From Mycobacterium xenopi (GTDB taxonomy: Bacteria > Actinomycetota > Actinomycetes > Mycobacteriales > Mycobacteriaceae): DNA of 64,000 bases. Below the pieces are notes generated by a model. The model saw only the letters and a list, made by a program, of their open reading frames with translations, was not told the origin of the DNA and did not search any database. Below are positions 35,988-47,055 of this stretch, piece after piece. The DNA lies in NCBI RefSeq assembly GCF_009936235.1, contig NZ_AP022314.1, positions 2,666,001-2,730,000 on the forward strand, read 5' to 3'. Both the position numbers and the translations under genes were made by a program. Each line of letters begins with the position of its first letter. Position 1 is the first letter of the stretch.

Positions 35988-36144
35988 GCAGCTTCCCTTC
36001 AAGACCCGTGGTCGCCGGGTGAGGCCAAGACCAACTCGACAGTTGGCTATCGATACAGTCTACGTTTCCGCCGCGCATACGATGTCGACTGCACCGCGGT
36101 CGAGGCGAGCATGAGATGACTGAACGGACGGCAAGACAACCGAT

Positions 36145-37317
36145 ATGAGCACCCTGGACGAAGGCACGCCCGGCTCCTTCCACCTGCCGCGCTTGGAGTA
36201 CTCCACGCTGCCGATGGCCGCCGACCGTGGTGTCGGGTGGAAGCTGCTGCGGGACGCCGGGCCGGTTGTGTTCATGAACGGGTCGTATTACCTGACGCGC
36301 CGCGAAGACGTCCTTGCAGCGCTGCGCAACCCCAAGGTCTTCTCGTCGCGATTGGCACTGCAACCTCCGGGAACCCCGTTTCCGGTCGTACCGCTGGCCT
36401 TCGACCCACCCGAGCACACCCGCTACCGAAAGATCCTGCAGCCCTACTTCAGCCCGCACGGTTTGAGCAAGTCGATGCCAGTACTGCGCAAACATGCGGC
36501 TGACATGATCGACGCGCTGGCCGATCGCGGCCGCTGCGAAGCGATGGCAGACCTGGCGGGCCCGTATCCATTTCAGGTGTTCCTCGACCTCTACGGTCTG
36601 CCGCTCGAGGACCGTGACCGCCTGATCGCCTGGAAAGACGGTGTCATCGCCGACAAGCCCTACCTCACCCAAGCTGACCTGGTGCCCGCGCGTGAACTGT
36701 TCGACTATCTCGCCGAGGCGATCAAGCAACGTAGGCACAATCCAGGTTCTGACATGTTGTCGCAAGTTATGACCGGCGAGGGTGGTTTCAGCGATCTTGA
36801 ACTGCTGGGCATGAGCCACCTGCTGATCCTGGCGGGATTGGACACCGTGACAGCCGCAATCGGCTTCTCGCTGCTGGAACTGGCGCGCCGACCGTCGCTG
36901 CGTGCCATGCTGCGCGAAAACCCCAGACAAATCCGGCTTTTCATCGAAGAAATCGTGCGGCTGGAGCCATCAGCCCCGGTGGCACCTCGGGTAACCACCG
37001 AGACCGTCACCGTCGGCGGCATGATGCTGCCCGCCGGCTCACAGGTGAAGTTGTGCATGGCGGCCATCAACCGGGACGGCAGCGACGCGACGTCAACCGA
37101 CGATCTGGTCATGGACGGCAAGGTGCACCGGCACTGGGGCTTCGGCGGCGGGCCACACCGCTGCCTTGGTTCCCACTTGGCGCGGCTTCAACTGACAGTT
37201 GTCGTCAACGAATGGCTGAACAAAATTCCCGAATTCGAACTGGCTGCAGGATACACTCCTGAAATTCGCTTTCCGGCAAAGACGTTCGCGCTCAAAATGT
37301 TACCGCTTCAGTACTGA
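36145..37317 (+). CDS. cyp143: Cytochrome P450 CYP143
   Basis: This 390-residue P450 has the heme-binding loop FGGGPHRCLGSHLARLQL near residue 335 with the proximal Cys. The I-helix acid-Thr region is AGLDTVTAA (about 230) and the ExxR helix is EEIVRLEP (about 270), of which only E..R is conserved. Location between the ferredoxin and eccC5 matches Rv1785c in M. tuberculosis. Its natural substrate is unknown. It converges with the inserted glycosyltransferase genes, overlapping the last by 10 bp. The gene upstream is the divergent ferredoxin. Confidence 0.95.
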   Translation: MSTLDEGTPGSFHLPRLEYSTLPMAADRGVGWKLLRDAGPVVFMNGSYYLTRREDVLAALRNPKVFSSRLALQPPGTPFPVVPLAFDPPEHTRYRKILQPYFSPHGLSKSMPVLRKHAADMIDALADRGRCEAMADLAGPYPFQVFLDLYGLPLEDRDRLIAWKDGVIADKPYLTQADLVPARELFDYLAEAIKQRRHNPGSDMLSQVMTGEGGFSDLELLGMSHLLILAGLDTVTAAIGFSLLELARRPSLRAMLRENPRQIRLFIEEIVRLEPSAPVAPRVTTETVTVGGMMLPAGSQVKLCMAAINRDGSDATSTDDLVMDGKVHRHWGFGGGPHRCLGSHLARLQLTVVVNEWLNKIPEFELAAGYTPEIRFPAKTFALKMLPLQY

Positions 37318-38504
37318 TTGGCCTTTGTGTCAGCCCAGCCATAGCGCCCACGGCCGGCAGCATCTTCCACGAGATCGGCAGCGCTCGCCACGCTTTGGGC
37401 CGATTTCGTCATCAGGCCGGCGACCTGGCGCGCTCGACTGATGCATTGCGGAGCCGAGACCGAGCTCAAATCTTCAACCAGCGATTCTAGGGCGATAGTC
37501 GAAAACTGGCGGCTGGCACCGACTTTCAATCGCTCTACCACAGCTGCCCAGATCGGCTGATCAAGCCAAAACCACAGAATCAACGTGGGAATCCCCGCTC
37601 GCAGACCCGCAGCCGTAGTGCCAGCGCCACCATGGTGGACGACCGCGCGGCAGGCGGGAAAGACCGCCGCGTGATTCACCTCCTCCACAACTTTGACGCG
37701 GTCAGACAACGGAATCATGCTGAAGTCGTTTGCACCGGAATAGATCAATGCGCGCTCGCCTAGTCGCGCGCAAGCGGCGCTGATCAAGGCGACCGCCTCC
37801 GCTGGCGATGTGATCGGCGTGCTGCCAAAGCCGAAGTAAATCGGCGGTGTGCCCTCGGCGATCCACGACAAGACGTCCTCGTCGCCATCAGTCCCCAACT
37901 CCAGCGTCAATGCCCCCACAAAGGGTCGCCACTCGGCAATTTCCGCCCATTCGGCTGCCAGCCCAGGAAAGCAACACTCATCGTAAGCCTGGATCTCCAG
38001 CGACCTCGACGGTCCGCCTACGTCCGGTAAGCGAAGTGCCCGGCGGTGGGCATCGTCGACCTCCTTTGTGATGCGCGAATGCAGCGCTCCGACCGGCAGA
38101 ATCGGCGGGAAGAAGTGCAGCGCAGCAAGCGGAATACCGTAGTACTCGGCCACGTTGGCCGCGAGCCGCTGCTCGTTCATGCCCGCCAATAACAGATCGG
38201 CCCGGTCGGCCAGCGACATCAGCACGGTGCTCTTGTCCCCCCAGACTTGCATGACATGGTCCATAACCTCGGGCAGCGCGCTGATCGGGTTTGTAACCCT
38301 GCGGACGAAAGCCTCGTCGTGCAGCAACGCCTGCGAGTCGGGCCCGTAGGCGACTGCGGAAAGGCCTACCGACTCGATGAAGCCAAGCATGTTCGGCGGG
38401 ACCGCCATTTGCACCTCGTGACCCCGGCGTACCAACTCTCGACCGACGGCGGCACAAGGCTCCACGTCGCCACGACTCCCAAAACTCACCACCGCAAATC
38501 TCAT
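37308..38504 (-). CDS. UGT-type glycosyltransferase 1 (GT1 family)
   Basis: A 398-residue glycosyltransferase of the GT-B fold. The N-terminal motif is MRFAVVSFGSRGDVEP. The C-terminal nucleotide-sugar site contains VVHHGGAGTTAAGLRAGIP, the acceptor/donor loop typical of GPL rhamnosyltransferases and Rv1524/Rv1526c-like proteins. It is third of three tandem paralogues, 12 bp after the previous one, all downstream of eccC5 on the same strand. Donor and acceptor are unknown; glycolipids or phenolic compounds are likely. The gene ends overlapping cyp143 by 10 bp. Confidence 0.92.
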   Translation of the reverse strand: MRFAVVSFGSRGDVEPCAAVGRELVRRGHEVQMAVPPNMLGFIESVGLSAVAYGPDSQALLHDEAFVRRVTNPISALPEVMDHVMQVWGDKSTVLMSLADRADLLLAGMNEQRLAANVAEYYGIPLAALHFFPPILPVGALHSRITKEVDDAHRRALRLPDVGGPSRSLEIQAYDECCFPGLAAEWAEIAEWRPFVGALTLELGTDGDEDVLSWIAEGTPPIYFGFGSTPITSPAEAVALISAACARLGERALIYSGANDFSMIPLSDRVKVVEEVNHAAVFPACRAVVHHGGAGTTAAGLRAGIPTLILWFWLDQPIWAAVVERLKVGASRQFSTIALESLVEDLSSVSAPQCISRARQVAGLMTKSAQSVASAADLVEDAAGRGRYGWADTKANQY

Positions 38505-38516
38505 CGGCCCAACCGA

Positions 38517-39707
38517 TCAGCTAACCCGCCCCAGGCGGGCGGTGTCTTCCAGAAGGTCGGCAGCACGCACTGCGCTTTCGGCGGGCTTAGTCAGCAAGGT
38601 GGCGACGTTACGAGCTCGCCTGACACATTCAGGCGCAAGGATTGAGCGCAACCCTTCGACCAATGATTCCCTGGTCGTAATGGAAATCGGTTGGGCGCGC
38701 CCAACGTTCAACCGCTCAACCGCGGCTGCCCAGATCGGCTGGTCGTGGCCGACCCAAAGGATCAATGCGGGGAGCCCTGCACGCATGCCCGCGGCTGTGG
38801 TGCCAGCGCCACCATGATGGACGACCGCGCGGCAGGCCGGAAAGATGGTGGCATAGTCCAGCGTTCCCACAACCTTGATGTGGTCGGGATGCGGGATGTC
38901 GGCAAAACCGGGTATGTCCAAGTAAATCAACGCTCGCTCGCCCAGGTCCATGCAGGCGGCGCTGACCGCGTCCACGGTCGCTGCGGGCGACGCAATCGGC
39001 GTGCTACCGAAGCCGAAGTAGATCGGCGGTGTTCCCGTGGCGATCCACGACAACACCTCGTCGTCGGCATCCGTCGCCAACTCCAGCGACAGCGCCCCCA
39101 CAAAGGGCCGCCGCTCGCCGCGTTGCGCCCATTCGGCCGCCAGCCCGGGAAAGCAACACTTGTCGTAAGCCTGGATCTCCAGCGACCTCGATAGTCCCCT
39201 GACAGCGGGCAGGCCCAGCGCACGGCGGTGCGCGTCTTCGGCCTCCCTCGTGATACGCGCATCCAGCCACGACAGTGTCGGTGGCATTGACGGGAACTCC
39301 GGAATTGGGTAGCAGTGCAGCACAGCCAGCGGAATCTTGTAATATTCCGCGACATTGCCGGCGAGGCCCTGCTTGTCGGCCATCCCGGTCAAGATCAGGT
39401 CGGCCCCGACTGCCAGCGCGCTCAACGTCGTCCCCATGTCGAGCCACAGCTGGATTGCATACTCGACGAACGCGCTCAGCATGCTGATCGGGTTCTGGGT
39501 ATTCGAAAAGCGCATGAGATCCTCGTCTCGGGGCACCGCATCGGGCCCGAATGGCACGGCAGTAAGCCCCGCTGACGCCACCAAGCCGAGCATCTTGGGC
39601 GGCGCGGCCACGCGCACCTCGTGACCTCGGCGCAGCAGTTCTCTGCCGATAGCGGCGCAAGGCTCGATATCACCGCGGGTTCCGTAGCTTGCCAGGACAA
39701 ATTTCAT
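38517..39707 (-). CDS. UGT-type glycosyltransferase 2 (GT1 family)
   Basis: A 396-residue paralogue starting MKFVLASYGTRGDIEPCAAI, with VVHHGGAGTTAAGMRAGLP and WVGHDQPIWAAAVERL in the donor-binding half. It is 13 bp downstream of the third paralogue and 12 bp upstream of the first. The three proteins diverge most between residues 60 and 180, the acceptor-binding side, so they may act on different acceptors or positions. No membrane segment or signal peptide is present. Confidence 0.92.
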   Translation of the reverse strand: MKFVLASYGTRGDIEPCAAIGRELLRRGHEVRVAAPPKMLGLVASAGLTAVPFGPDAVPRDEDLMRFSNTQNPISMLSAFVEYAIQLWLDMGTTLSALAVGADLILTGMADKQGLAGNVAEYYKIPLAVLHCYPIPEFPSMPPTLSWLDARITREAEDAHRRALGLPAVRGLSRSLEIQAYDKCCFPGLAAEWAQRGERRPFVGALSLELATDADDEVLSWIATGTPPIYFGFGSTPIASPAATVDAVSAACMDLGERALIYLDIPGFADIPHPDHIKVVGTLDYATIFPACRAVVHHGGAGTTAAGMRAGLPALILWVGHDQPIWAAAVERLNVGRAQPISITTRESLVEGLRSILAPECVRRARNVATLLTKPAESAVRAADLLEDTARLGRVS

Positions 39708-39720
39708 CGGCTCAAGCGGA

Positions 39721-40938
39721 TCAGCCTAAATGTCTGAACCGGGCGGTGCTCTCGAGGAGATCAGCGGCGCGGGCAGCACTTTCGGCGGGCTTGGTCATCA
39801 TGGCGGCTACCTCGCGGGCTCGCGTCAGGTATTCCGGAGTGAGGATGCAGGACAGGTCGGCAACCAATGAATCCAACGTAGTCTCCGAAAATGGCCGTGC
39901 GAAGCCGACTTTCAGCTGATCGACCGCAGCTGCCCAGACCCAGATCGGGTGATCGAGCCCAATCCAAAGTATCAAGGTGGGAACACCGGCACGCAGGCCC
40001 GCGACAGTGGTGCCGACGCCTCCGTGGTGGACGACCGCGCGGCAAACAGGAAAGATGGCCGCGTGGTTCACCGCGGCCACAACCTTGACATGGTCGAAGT
40101 GCGGGATATCGGTGAAGTCATTAGCGCCGGAACAAACCAGCGCCCGCGCGCCTAACCGCATACAGGCCGCGGCGATCATTCCGACCGTGTCTGCGGGAGC
40201 AGGGACCCGCATGCTGCCGAAGCCGAAGTAGATCGGCGGTGTTCCCGTGTCAATCCACGACAAGACGTCGCTGTCGGCATCCGTCGCCAACTCCAGCGTG
40301 AGCGCACCCACAAACGGCCGCCGATTGCCATGTTGCGCCCATTCGGCCGCCAGCCCAGGAAAGCAGCACTCGTCGTAAGCCTGGATCTCCAGGGATTCAA
40401 CCTCACCCCGTCGCGTGGCAGATCCGAGCGTTTCCGGCAAGCCCAGTGCACGACGTTGCGCCTCCTTGGCCTCCTTCGTTATCTGCCAATCCAGCCACCC
40501 GTGCGGCGGCTGCAAAATTGGAACGAACTCCCGCATCGGGAAGCAGTGCAGTGCGGCCAGCGGAATGCCGTAGTAGTCCACGATGTTGGCGGCGAGCGCC
40601 TGCTCGTTGGTGCCCGCCAACAGCAGGTCGGCCCCGTCGGCCAGCGACATCAGCGTCGTGCCCATCTCCACCCAGAGCTGGATGACGTGCTCGATGACGT
40701 CGGGCAGCATGTTGATCGGGTTCGCCGCCTTGCCGCCGACGGAGTCCGTGTCATGAAGCAACGCCGGCGGGTCGGGCCCATAGGCGACCGGCGCCAACCC
40801 GACAGACTCGACAAAGCCGAACATGTTGGGCGGCACGGCCATCCGCACCTCATGACCTCGCCGCAGCAGCTCGCGGCCGACGGCGGCGCAGGGCTCGATA
40901 TCGCCCCGGCTGCCATAGCCGGCCACTACGAATTTCAT
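39721..40938 (-). CDS. UGT-type glycosyltransferase 3 (GT1 family), first after eccC5
   Basis: A 405-residue paralogue starting MKFVVAGYGSRGDIEPCAAV, with VVHHGGVGTTVAGLRAGVP in the donor site. The ATG at 40938 lies only 23 bp after the eccC5 stop, so this gene and its two followers are probably read on the eccB5-eccC5 transcript. A standard ESX-5 locus has cyp143 next at this place. Family knowledge suggests glycosylation of a lipid or natural product; the ESX-5 link is positional only. Confidence 0.92.
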   Translation of the reverse strand: MKFVVAGYGSRGDIEPCAAVGRELLRRGHEVRMAVPPNMFGFVESVGLAPVAYGPDPPALLHDTDSVGGKAANPINMLPDVIEHVIQLWVEMGTTLMSLADGADLLLAGTNEQALAANIVDYYGIPLAALHCFPMREFVPILQPPHGWLDWQITKEAKEAQRRALGLPETLGSATRRGEVESLEIQAYDECCFPGLAAEWAQHGNRRPFVGALTLELATDADSDVLSWIDTGTPPIYFGFGSMRVPAPADTVGMIAAACMRLGARALVCSGANDFTDIPHFDHVKVVAAVNHAAIFPVCRAVVHHGGVGTTVAGLRAGVPTLILWIGLDHPIWVWAAAVDQLKVGFARPFSETTLDSLVADLSCILTPEYLTRAREVAAMMTKPAESAARAADLLESTARFRHLG

Positions 40939-40961
40939 CGCTGCCGCGTCGGCCAGCCCGC

Positions 40962-43900
40962 TTACCGGCGCAGGTCGGTGGCCGCCACCTGGACAAACAC
41001 GCCGGTGTCCTCGGCCATCAGCAGCCCGCGACCACGGGGTAGCGGGCCGCCCTTCATCTTGCCGCGGATGAAGCCTTCGTCAGGATCGGCGTCCATCACC
41101 AGCAGCGGCGCGTTGGCCTGATGCAACGCTCGCAGTATCGGATCGCTGCCTGCCGAAGACCAGCCGCCGAACGTGCGGGTGACGAACACGTGCAATCCCA
41201 CGTCGGCGGCTCGCGTCACCCACGGTGCGGCCTTGTGCAACGGGGAGTCGAAGCCGGGCGGCAGCTGCTGGATGTCGTCGATGATCAAGAAGATCTCCGG
41301 CCCGCTCCACCACGACCGGGACAGCAGTTCCTCGGCCGACAAACCCGGCGGCGGCTCCCGGCGGGCCAACGCCGCGGCCAGGTCGTCCATCATCGCGGCG
41401 ACACCGTCGAGGTTGTAGGCGAACTTCTCCACGTAGTCCGAGCCCAGCACGGTCAGCAACTGACGACGCGGATCCACTAGCCAGACCTGCGCCGAGGGAC
41501 GCGACGTGGGCGGAGCGGTGCTGGCTCCCGGCGCATAGATCCGGCCGATTTCGGACATGATCGTCGCCAGCGTCGTCGTCCGCCCGCACTCGCGCCGGCC
41601 GGTCACCATCAGGTGCGCATTGTCGGCGAAGTTCAAATACACCGGCTGCAAATCCAATTCGGAAATGGCCCAAGCGATTCCGCCCGCGCCGACCCCCTGG
41701 CGTCGATCGGCCGCGGCCACTTGCCGCAACTGGTCCAGCCCGAACCGGGCCGGCAGCCTGCGCACCGGCCGGGCTTCGCCGCCGCCACCTGCCGCACCGC
41801 GGCCGCCACGCTGTCGGACTCGAACACCGCGTCGGGCGTGCTTCCCAGCGCCGGGCGCGCCACCAGCGTGTGCAGGCCCGCCTGCGGATCGCTGTCGAGG
41901 CGCACATAGTTCACCGCGACCATGCCGCGACCGGGTTTGGGCGGAACGTCTTTGGCGAACCGGGACCGCACCAGCTTGGCGTCCTCCACCGCGGCCAGGC
42001 GCAGCTCGACGCGCGAACCGAAACCGCTGCGCACCGGGGGCCGCAGCTCCGACTCGCGGTCGGCGGTGGCAACCACGTGCACGCCGAACGAGGGACCCTG
42101 GTTGATGATCTGGTTCACCTGCTCGATGAGCACCTCGTTCTCTTCGGCCAGCGCCCGGTAGTTGTCGATCACGAGGTACACGTCGCCGAAGCCGTCGTCG
42201 GGCACGCCGCCGGGTTCGCCACCGAACTTGCGCCGCCGGAACACCTCCATCGACGGCACGTCGTATTCGAGGAAGCTGCGTTTGCGGTCGCGCACCAGTC
42301 CTAGCACCTCAGCAACGGTGCGGCGAACACCGTAGGGGTCCGTGGGCCCGGAAACCCCGCCGACGTGCGGCAAATTGGCCACCGTGGTCAGCGCGGTGCC
42401 GCTGTAGGCCAGGCAATAGAACTGAACCTGCTCAGGCGTGTGGGTCAACGCGGCCGCGCAGATCAAAGTCTGCAGCGCGGTCGTCTTACCCGCGCCCCCG
42501 GCGCCCAGGATCAGCACATTCGCCCCGGCGCCAGACGTGTCGACTGTCCACGGCGGCTGGTCATGCTTGTAGGGCCGGTCGATGATCCCGATCGGGAACA
42601 CCAAATTCTTGGCAGTGCCGTAGTCCTGCGGCCAAGGGCGGCCCAGGAAGCGGTTGACCAACTCGTCGATCGGCACCGGCACATCCAGCGGCGGATGCCA
42701 CAACCGGTAGGGCTCGAAGTCGATTTGGCGCAACTGGTCGATGATGACCGTACCGACTTTAGGTGTGCGCAGCGCCTCTTCTTCTTCGTCAACGTCGTCG
42801 CCGCCGCGGTGGCCGTTGACCGCTTCGCCGTCGACGACCTGGGGAAGGGCACTCTGTCCGTCGGGGCCGCTGACACTGACCTCCAGCGGTGCGAACGCCG
42901 TGGTAAACAGTTGCGGCCGAATGTAATCGACACTATGCGTCAGCGGCGCTTGCTCCTCGCCGTCATACGACGAGCCGCGGCGGTAGTCACGCCAGAGGTA
43001 CTCGGCCTGGAACCGGATGATCTCGTCGCCGCTCTTGCGGAAATACCCGAGACCGGCCTGCGACGGCAGGTTCACCGCGTTCGGCACGCCGGCCGCCTGC
43101 GCGGCCCCGGCGGTTTGGGCTTTCAGCACCAGCCGGTAACCCATGTTCTCCATGAGCTTTTCGGCCCGGCTCTCGATGGTCTGCGAGGCCATCATCAGGT
43201 GCACCCAGTAGGCGCGGCCTTGCCGACCGATCGAGTCGAGCACGTCGACGGCGGTGGGCATGATCCGGAACCATTCGTAGAACTCGTCGATGACGACCAC
43301 CAGCATCGGCAGCGGCGGCATGTCCTCGCCGCGGGCCTTCATCCTGGCGCGCAGCTCGTTGTATTCCTTGGCGCCGTCGACGCCGGCGGAAAAGCAAATC
43401 TCCTTGCGGCGGGCGATCTCACCCCACATCGCTTCGAGGAAGCGCTCCATCAGCGCCTGGTCGTCTTCGAGGTCGGTGATGATCCGCGATACGTGCGGGA
43501 CACCGTCGAACGGCTTGACCGCCGACCCACCTTTGAGGTCGGCCAGCACGAACTGCAGCTCCTCGGGTGGGTGCGCCAGCATCAGTGACGCGATCACCGT
43601 GCGCACCAGCGACGACTTACCCGAGCCGGTGGTCCCCGACATCACGCCGTGCGGGCCGTCGCCGCCTTCGTCGAGCGACTTCATGTCCAAGAACAGCAGC
43701 TCGCCGTTGTCGGCGCGGTTGCCGAACGGGATCCGCAGCCGTGATCGGCTGAGCAAATCACGCCGCCCGCTCCCACTCCACAGCGTGTTGAAGTCGATCT
43801 CGCCGGCGTCGTCAATCCCGTAGTAGGACAAGATGTCTCGCGCACCCAGCTGAACCACCCGCTGGCCGATCTCCTCATAGGCTTCCGCGAGCCGCCAGTG

Positions 43901-45139
43901 CGCCATCTGGTGGGCGAACTGTTCGGCGTCGGCTTCGCTCATCTGGTCGGCCAACGCGAAAAACCATGCGTTGTCGTCGATCACCATCCAGGTGTCGCGG
44001 TCGCGAGGCAGGGTCTCGATCACGCCGGCGCTGTCGGTGAACCGCAGCACCCGCTGCGGCACCCCGGTCCACAACGGTGAACCGGTCAGGTCGAAGAACG
44101 TCACACCGTCGACACCCTCGGAGCTGATCACGTATTCCCATTGCGGGTCTTCGATATCGGAAATGATCACGTGATGCGGGGTGGGCGTCTCCGCGGACGA
44201 GCTGGCATGGCGTGGCGTGAAAGAGCCACGGCCAGCGAACAATTCGGCTTGCTCGGTGGCGAATTCCCGCACTGAGGTGTACACCATCCGCGCGTTGCCG
44301 GCCGCGTCGCGACGGCGGGGATCGCCGAAGTGGGGAATCCACTTCACCCAGTCCCACCGGTCCGGATCGGAGGTGACGACGATCATCTGGACGTGGTCCG
44401 GGCCGTGCGAAAACGCCAACTGGCAGATGATCGCGCGGGTCAGGCCCAGCACTTGTTCGCGCTCGCCGACCAGTGAATACCATGGTTCGACGAGCAGCGA
44501 CACCATCTTGGGCAGGTTGTAGACGACGCTTTGATACCGGCCGAACTCCTGCAGCGCCTTACCGGTGACCGGCTCCAGCTCGATGTCGGTCGGCATGTTC
44601 TGGGGCTCCCCCCAGGTCACCTCGGGGCGCGTCATGCCGACCCCGACCCGCACGACCCCGAAGTTGAGGTCCTTGCCGTCGGGCTGGCGCTCCCACATCC
44701 GTGACGACCCCACCGCGGCCGCCAGTGTTGTCGGCGCCGGGTGGAACCAGCGGTAGTTGGCGTCCATGCTGTCGGCCGACTCCTGGGCGGTTTCGCGCAG
44801 CATGTCGAGCATGAGCATGAACTGTGCGCGCATCGCGTCGAGCTTGGGCCGGCTCATCTGCTGCTGGCCGCCGAACCGCCCGCCGAACATCATCATCGCG
44901 ACACCGCCGATCATGAAGATCGGGAAGATCGCGCCGGCGCCCAGGAACAGCCGCGACCCGCTGGCCACCGTCATGCCGACCATGCCGACCAGCAGACCGA
45001 CCACCAGCACGCCGACCACCACCAGCCACCACGGTTTGCCCTCCGGTGGCGGAACGCTCAGCGGCGTCGGCAGGACGATGTTCTCGGGCTTGACGACGGG
45101 TGCCCGCTCCGGAGTTGGGCGTGCGAATCCTTGTTTCAC
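40962..45139 (-). CDS. eccC5: ESX-5 motor ATPase EccC5 (frameshifted at about 41765)
   Basis: An FtsK/SpoIIIE-type protein of about 1390 residues with two N-terminal TM segments (about 35-80), a DUF domain and three ATPase domains. Walker A sites are GTTGSGKS (about 506), GAGGAGKT (about 882) and the degenerate GRRECGRT (about 1186). It drives substrate export and recognises the C-terminal signal of Esx/PE substrates. The first frame ends wrongly after AAKPGR. The homologous third ATPase domain (RRLPARFGLDQLRQVA onward) continues in another frame, so one indel lies at about 41760-41775. The start overlaps the eccB5 stop (ATGA). Such a split probably reflects a sequencing indel. Confidence 0.93.
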
Positions 45140-46654
45140 TTCGGTACCGCCAATTCAGCAGGGTTCGTGTCGGTCGGGAGAGTGTCGTGGCGCACCAGCG
45201 CGTCCGCCCGCGACAACATCGGGCCGGGCGCGAGCAGGCGCAGTGCCACCCATGGTGCCGGGCTCGGCGTCGAGGTCAACCCCAGTGCGGTGCGGGCCTC
45301 ACGCGAGTTGTCCACGCCGAACCGCACCCCGGATTTCGACAGCAGCCACAGTGATTCCGCTGTCGAGGCCGCCGGATCGTTGCCCGTGACGACGACGAAG
45401 TTGGCGTAGTTCGGCCCGTAATAGACGCGGTCGGCTTCGCGGCCGGTGTTGTCGGCCTTGACCAGCGACACCACCTTGTTGGTGTCGCTGGTGGCGATCG
45501 GCACCGTCGGCCCCGAGACCACTTGGGTGCGCGCCCGCTCCTCCCCGGCGGTCTTTTCCCACCACCAGCACGTGGCGGGATTCTCTTTCATGTTCACCAC
45601 GTTGAGCGGGCTGTCGGGATACGCCGACAGGTCAAGGCCGTGGACCACCGGCATCCTCGCCAGTGTCGCGGGCGCCACCACCACCGGCATGCTGCCTGCC
45701 GGGGTGCCCGCGTTCTGCAGAATCTGCGCCACGATCGGTGAAATGGTCTGCACGCCGTCGGGCAACACCACCGAATACTGTTGGGGCCCACTGATTTGCG
45801 GTGTGACGAGCACAGCACCCACCGGCGCCGGCGCGCCGGGGAAGTTCGCCGGCTTGCCGGCGTCCGGCACCTTGGGCACCGCGAGCTCCGGGCCGACCGG
45901 CAGCGCGTCGTACAGCGCCCGGCTCATCGGGCTGGCCTGTTTGACCTGCTCGGGCGTCAACCCCAACGGCAGCAGCACTGCCCGGTTGGCCGCGTCGATG
46001 CGCGACCGGCGCCCCTGCCGGATCACCCAGGTGTCGTTGCCGTAACGCAACACCACGGCGTCCGATCCGCTGAGCACGTGCCGGCGGCCGGACAGATCCG
46101 GGGTGCCGTCGATGACCGTCACGGTCACCGACGCCGGCCCCCACACCCTGTGCGGCGGTCACGGCGTCACACACCAGCCACGACGACGACGCCGGACTGG
46201 TCGGCGAGATGTCCGACGGCGCGCCCGGGATGCCCACCATCGGACCGTGCGGCTGCTCGGCGATCTGGCTTGACCGCACCTTGTGCGGATTCTCGGCGCG
46301 GCCCGCGATCAGTCGCGCCGAGGCCAAGTTCAACGCGGGATACAAGGTGTCGCCTACCCGGACATACAGCGCCCCCGAGTCTCGGTCCGCGATGATCGGC
46401 GACTCCCCCATCTGACCGGACGGGCTGATGAACGACCACAGCAGCGCGCCAAGGCATATCACGCCTGCCGCCGACACCGACGCCACCACCGCCAACACTT
46501 GACGGCGGCCGGGTTCGACCTCCATGCGGACCCGCCACCGTGTCAACGCCATCGCGGTGCGGCGCGCCAGGAACTGATAACCGGTCACCTGGGTTCGGGT
46601 CGACAGTCCCAGGCCATACCCCGACCTGTGCTGCCCGCGTTGTTCAGATGGCAC
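45136..46654 (-). CDS. eccB5: ESX-5 membrane component EccB5 (frameshifted at about 46150)
   Basis: A roughly 505-residue protein starting with GTG 46654 (product MPSEQRGQHRSGYGLGLSTR), with one TM segment at about 45-65 (AVVASVSAAGVICLGALLW) and a long periplasmic domain. The first frame fails after CDAVTAAQGV. The conserved continuation GPASVTVTVIDGTPD is in another frame, the break falling in a G5 run at about 46140-46148. The remaining sequence to AELAVPK at 45136 is intact. EccB proteins form the periplasmic crown of the ESX membrane complex. The divergent neighbour is malQ, as in M. tuberculosis. Confidence 0.93.
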
Positions 46655-47055
46655 TTTGAGTCACGATCCCCGTTCGACGGAATGCCCCGGCACCGGCCGC
46701 GGCCTCATGTACATCGATAACCGTAAGGCACCCCCACCGACCTCGCCACGCAACGACGTGGCCGCGGCGGATTGCCTCGACGACCTGGCCGGCCGCGCCC
46801 GCGCCGGCATGCTCCCCGCGCTGTCCGTCGTCATATCCCCCACCGAATAGATCCCGTCTTCACTGGCATGGTAGCGGCCGACAGCAAAGCCGGCGCGGCG
46901 AGCAATGCGATCGGACAATACCGAGCCGGCCGGGTGGTTCGGTGACGCCGACGTGGCCACCAGGTGTCCGACAAGCAAACAGACTTACCCGACCGGTCGG
47001 GTCGTCTCGACGGCCCGCGTGGCCGGCGGGCGCGTTCGCCACGCAAGATTGGCTC
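46655..47055. promoter_or_regulatory. Divergent eccB5/malQ intergenic region
   Basis: About 400 bp that must hold the promoters of the eccB5-eccC5-glycosyltransferase operon (minus) and malQ (plus). No clear -10/-35 elements, PHO-box repeats or convincing genes were seen. A 47-codon frame at 46707-46850 (MYIDNRKAPPPTSP...) lacks a ribosome site. Confidence 0.45.

Noticed and set aside
34592..36022. 476-codon plus-strand frame through the PPE gene
   Set aside because: Antisense shadow of a GC-rich PPE gene; product is Arg/His-rich with no family features.
46707..46850. 47-codon frame between eccB5 and malQ
   Set aside because: No ribosome binding site, no recognisable family, and located in a divergent promoter region.
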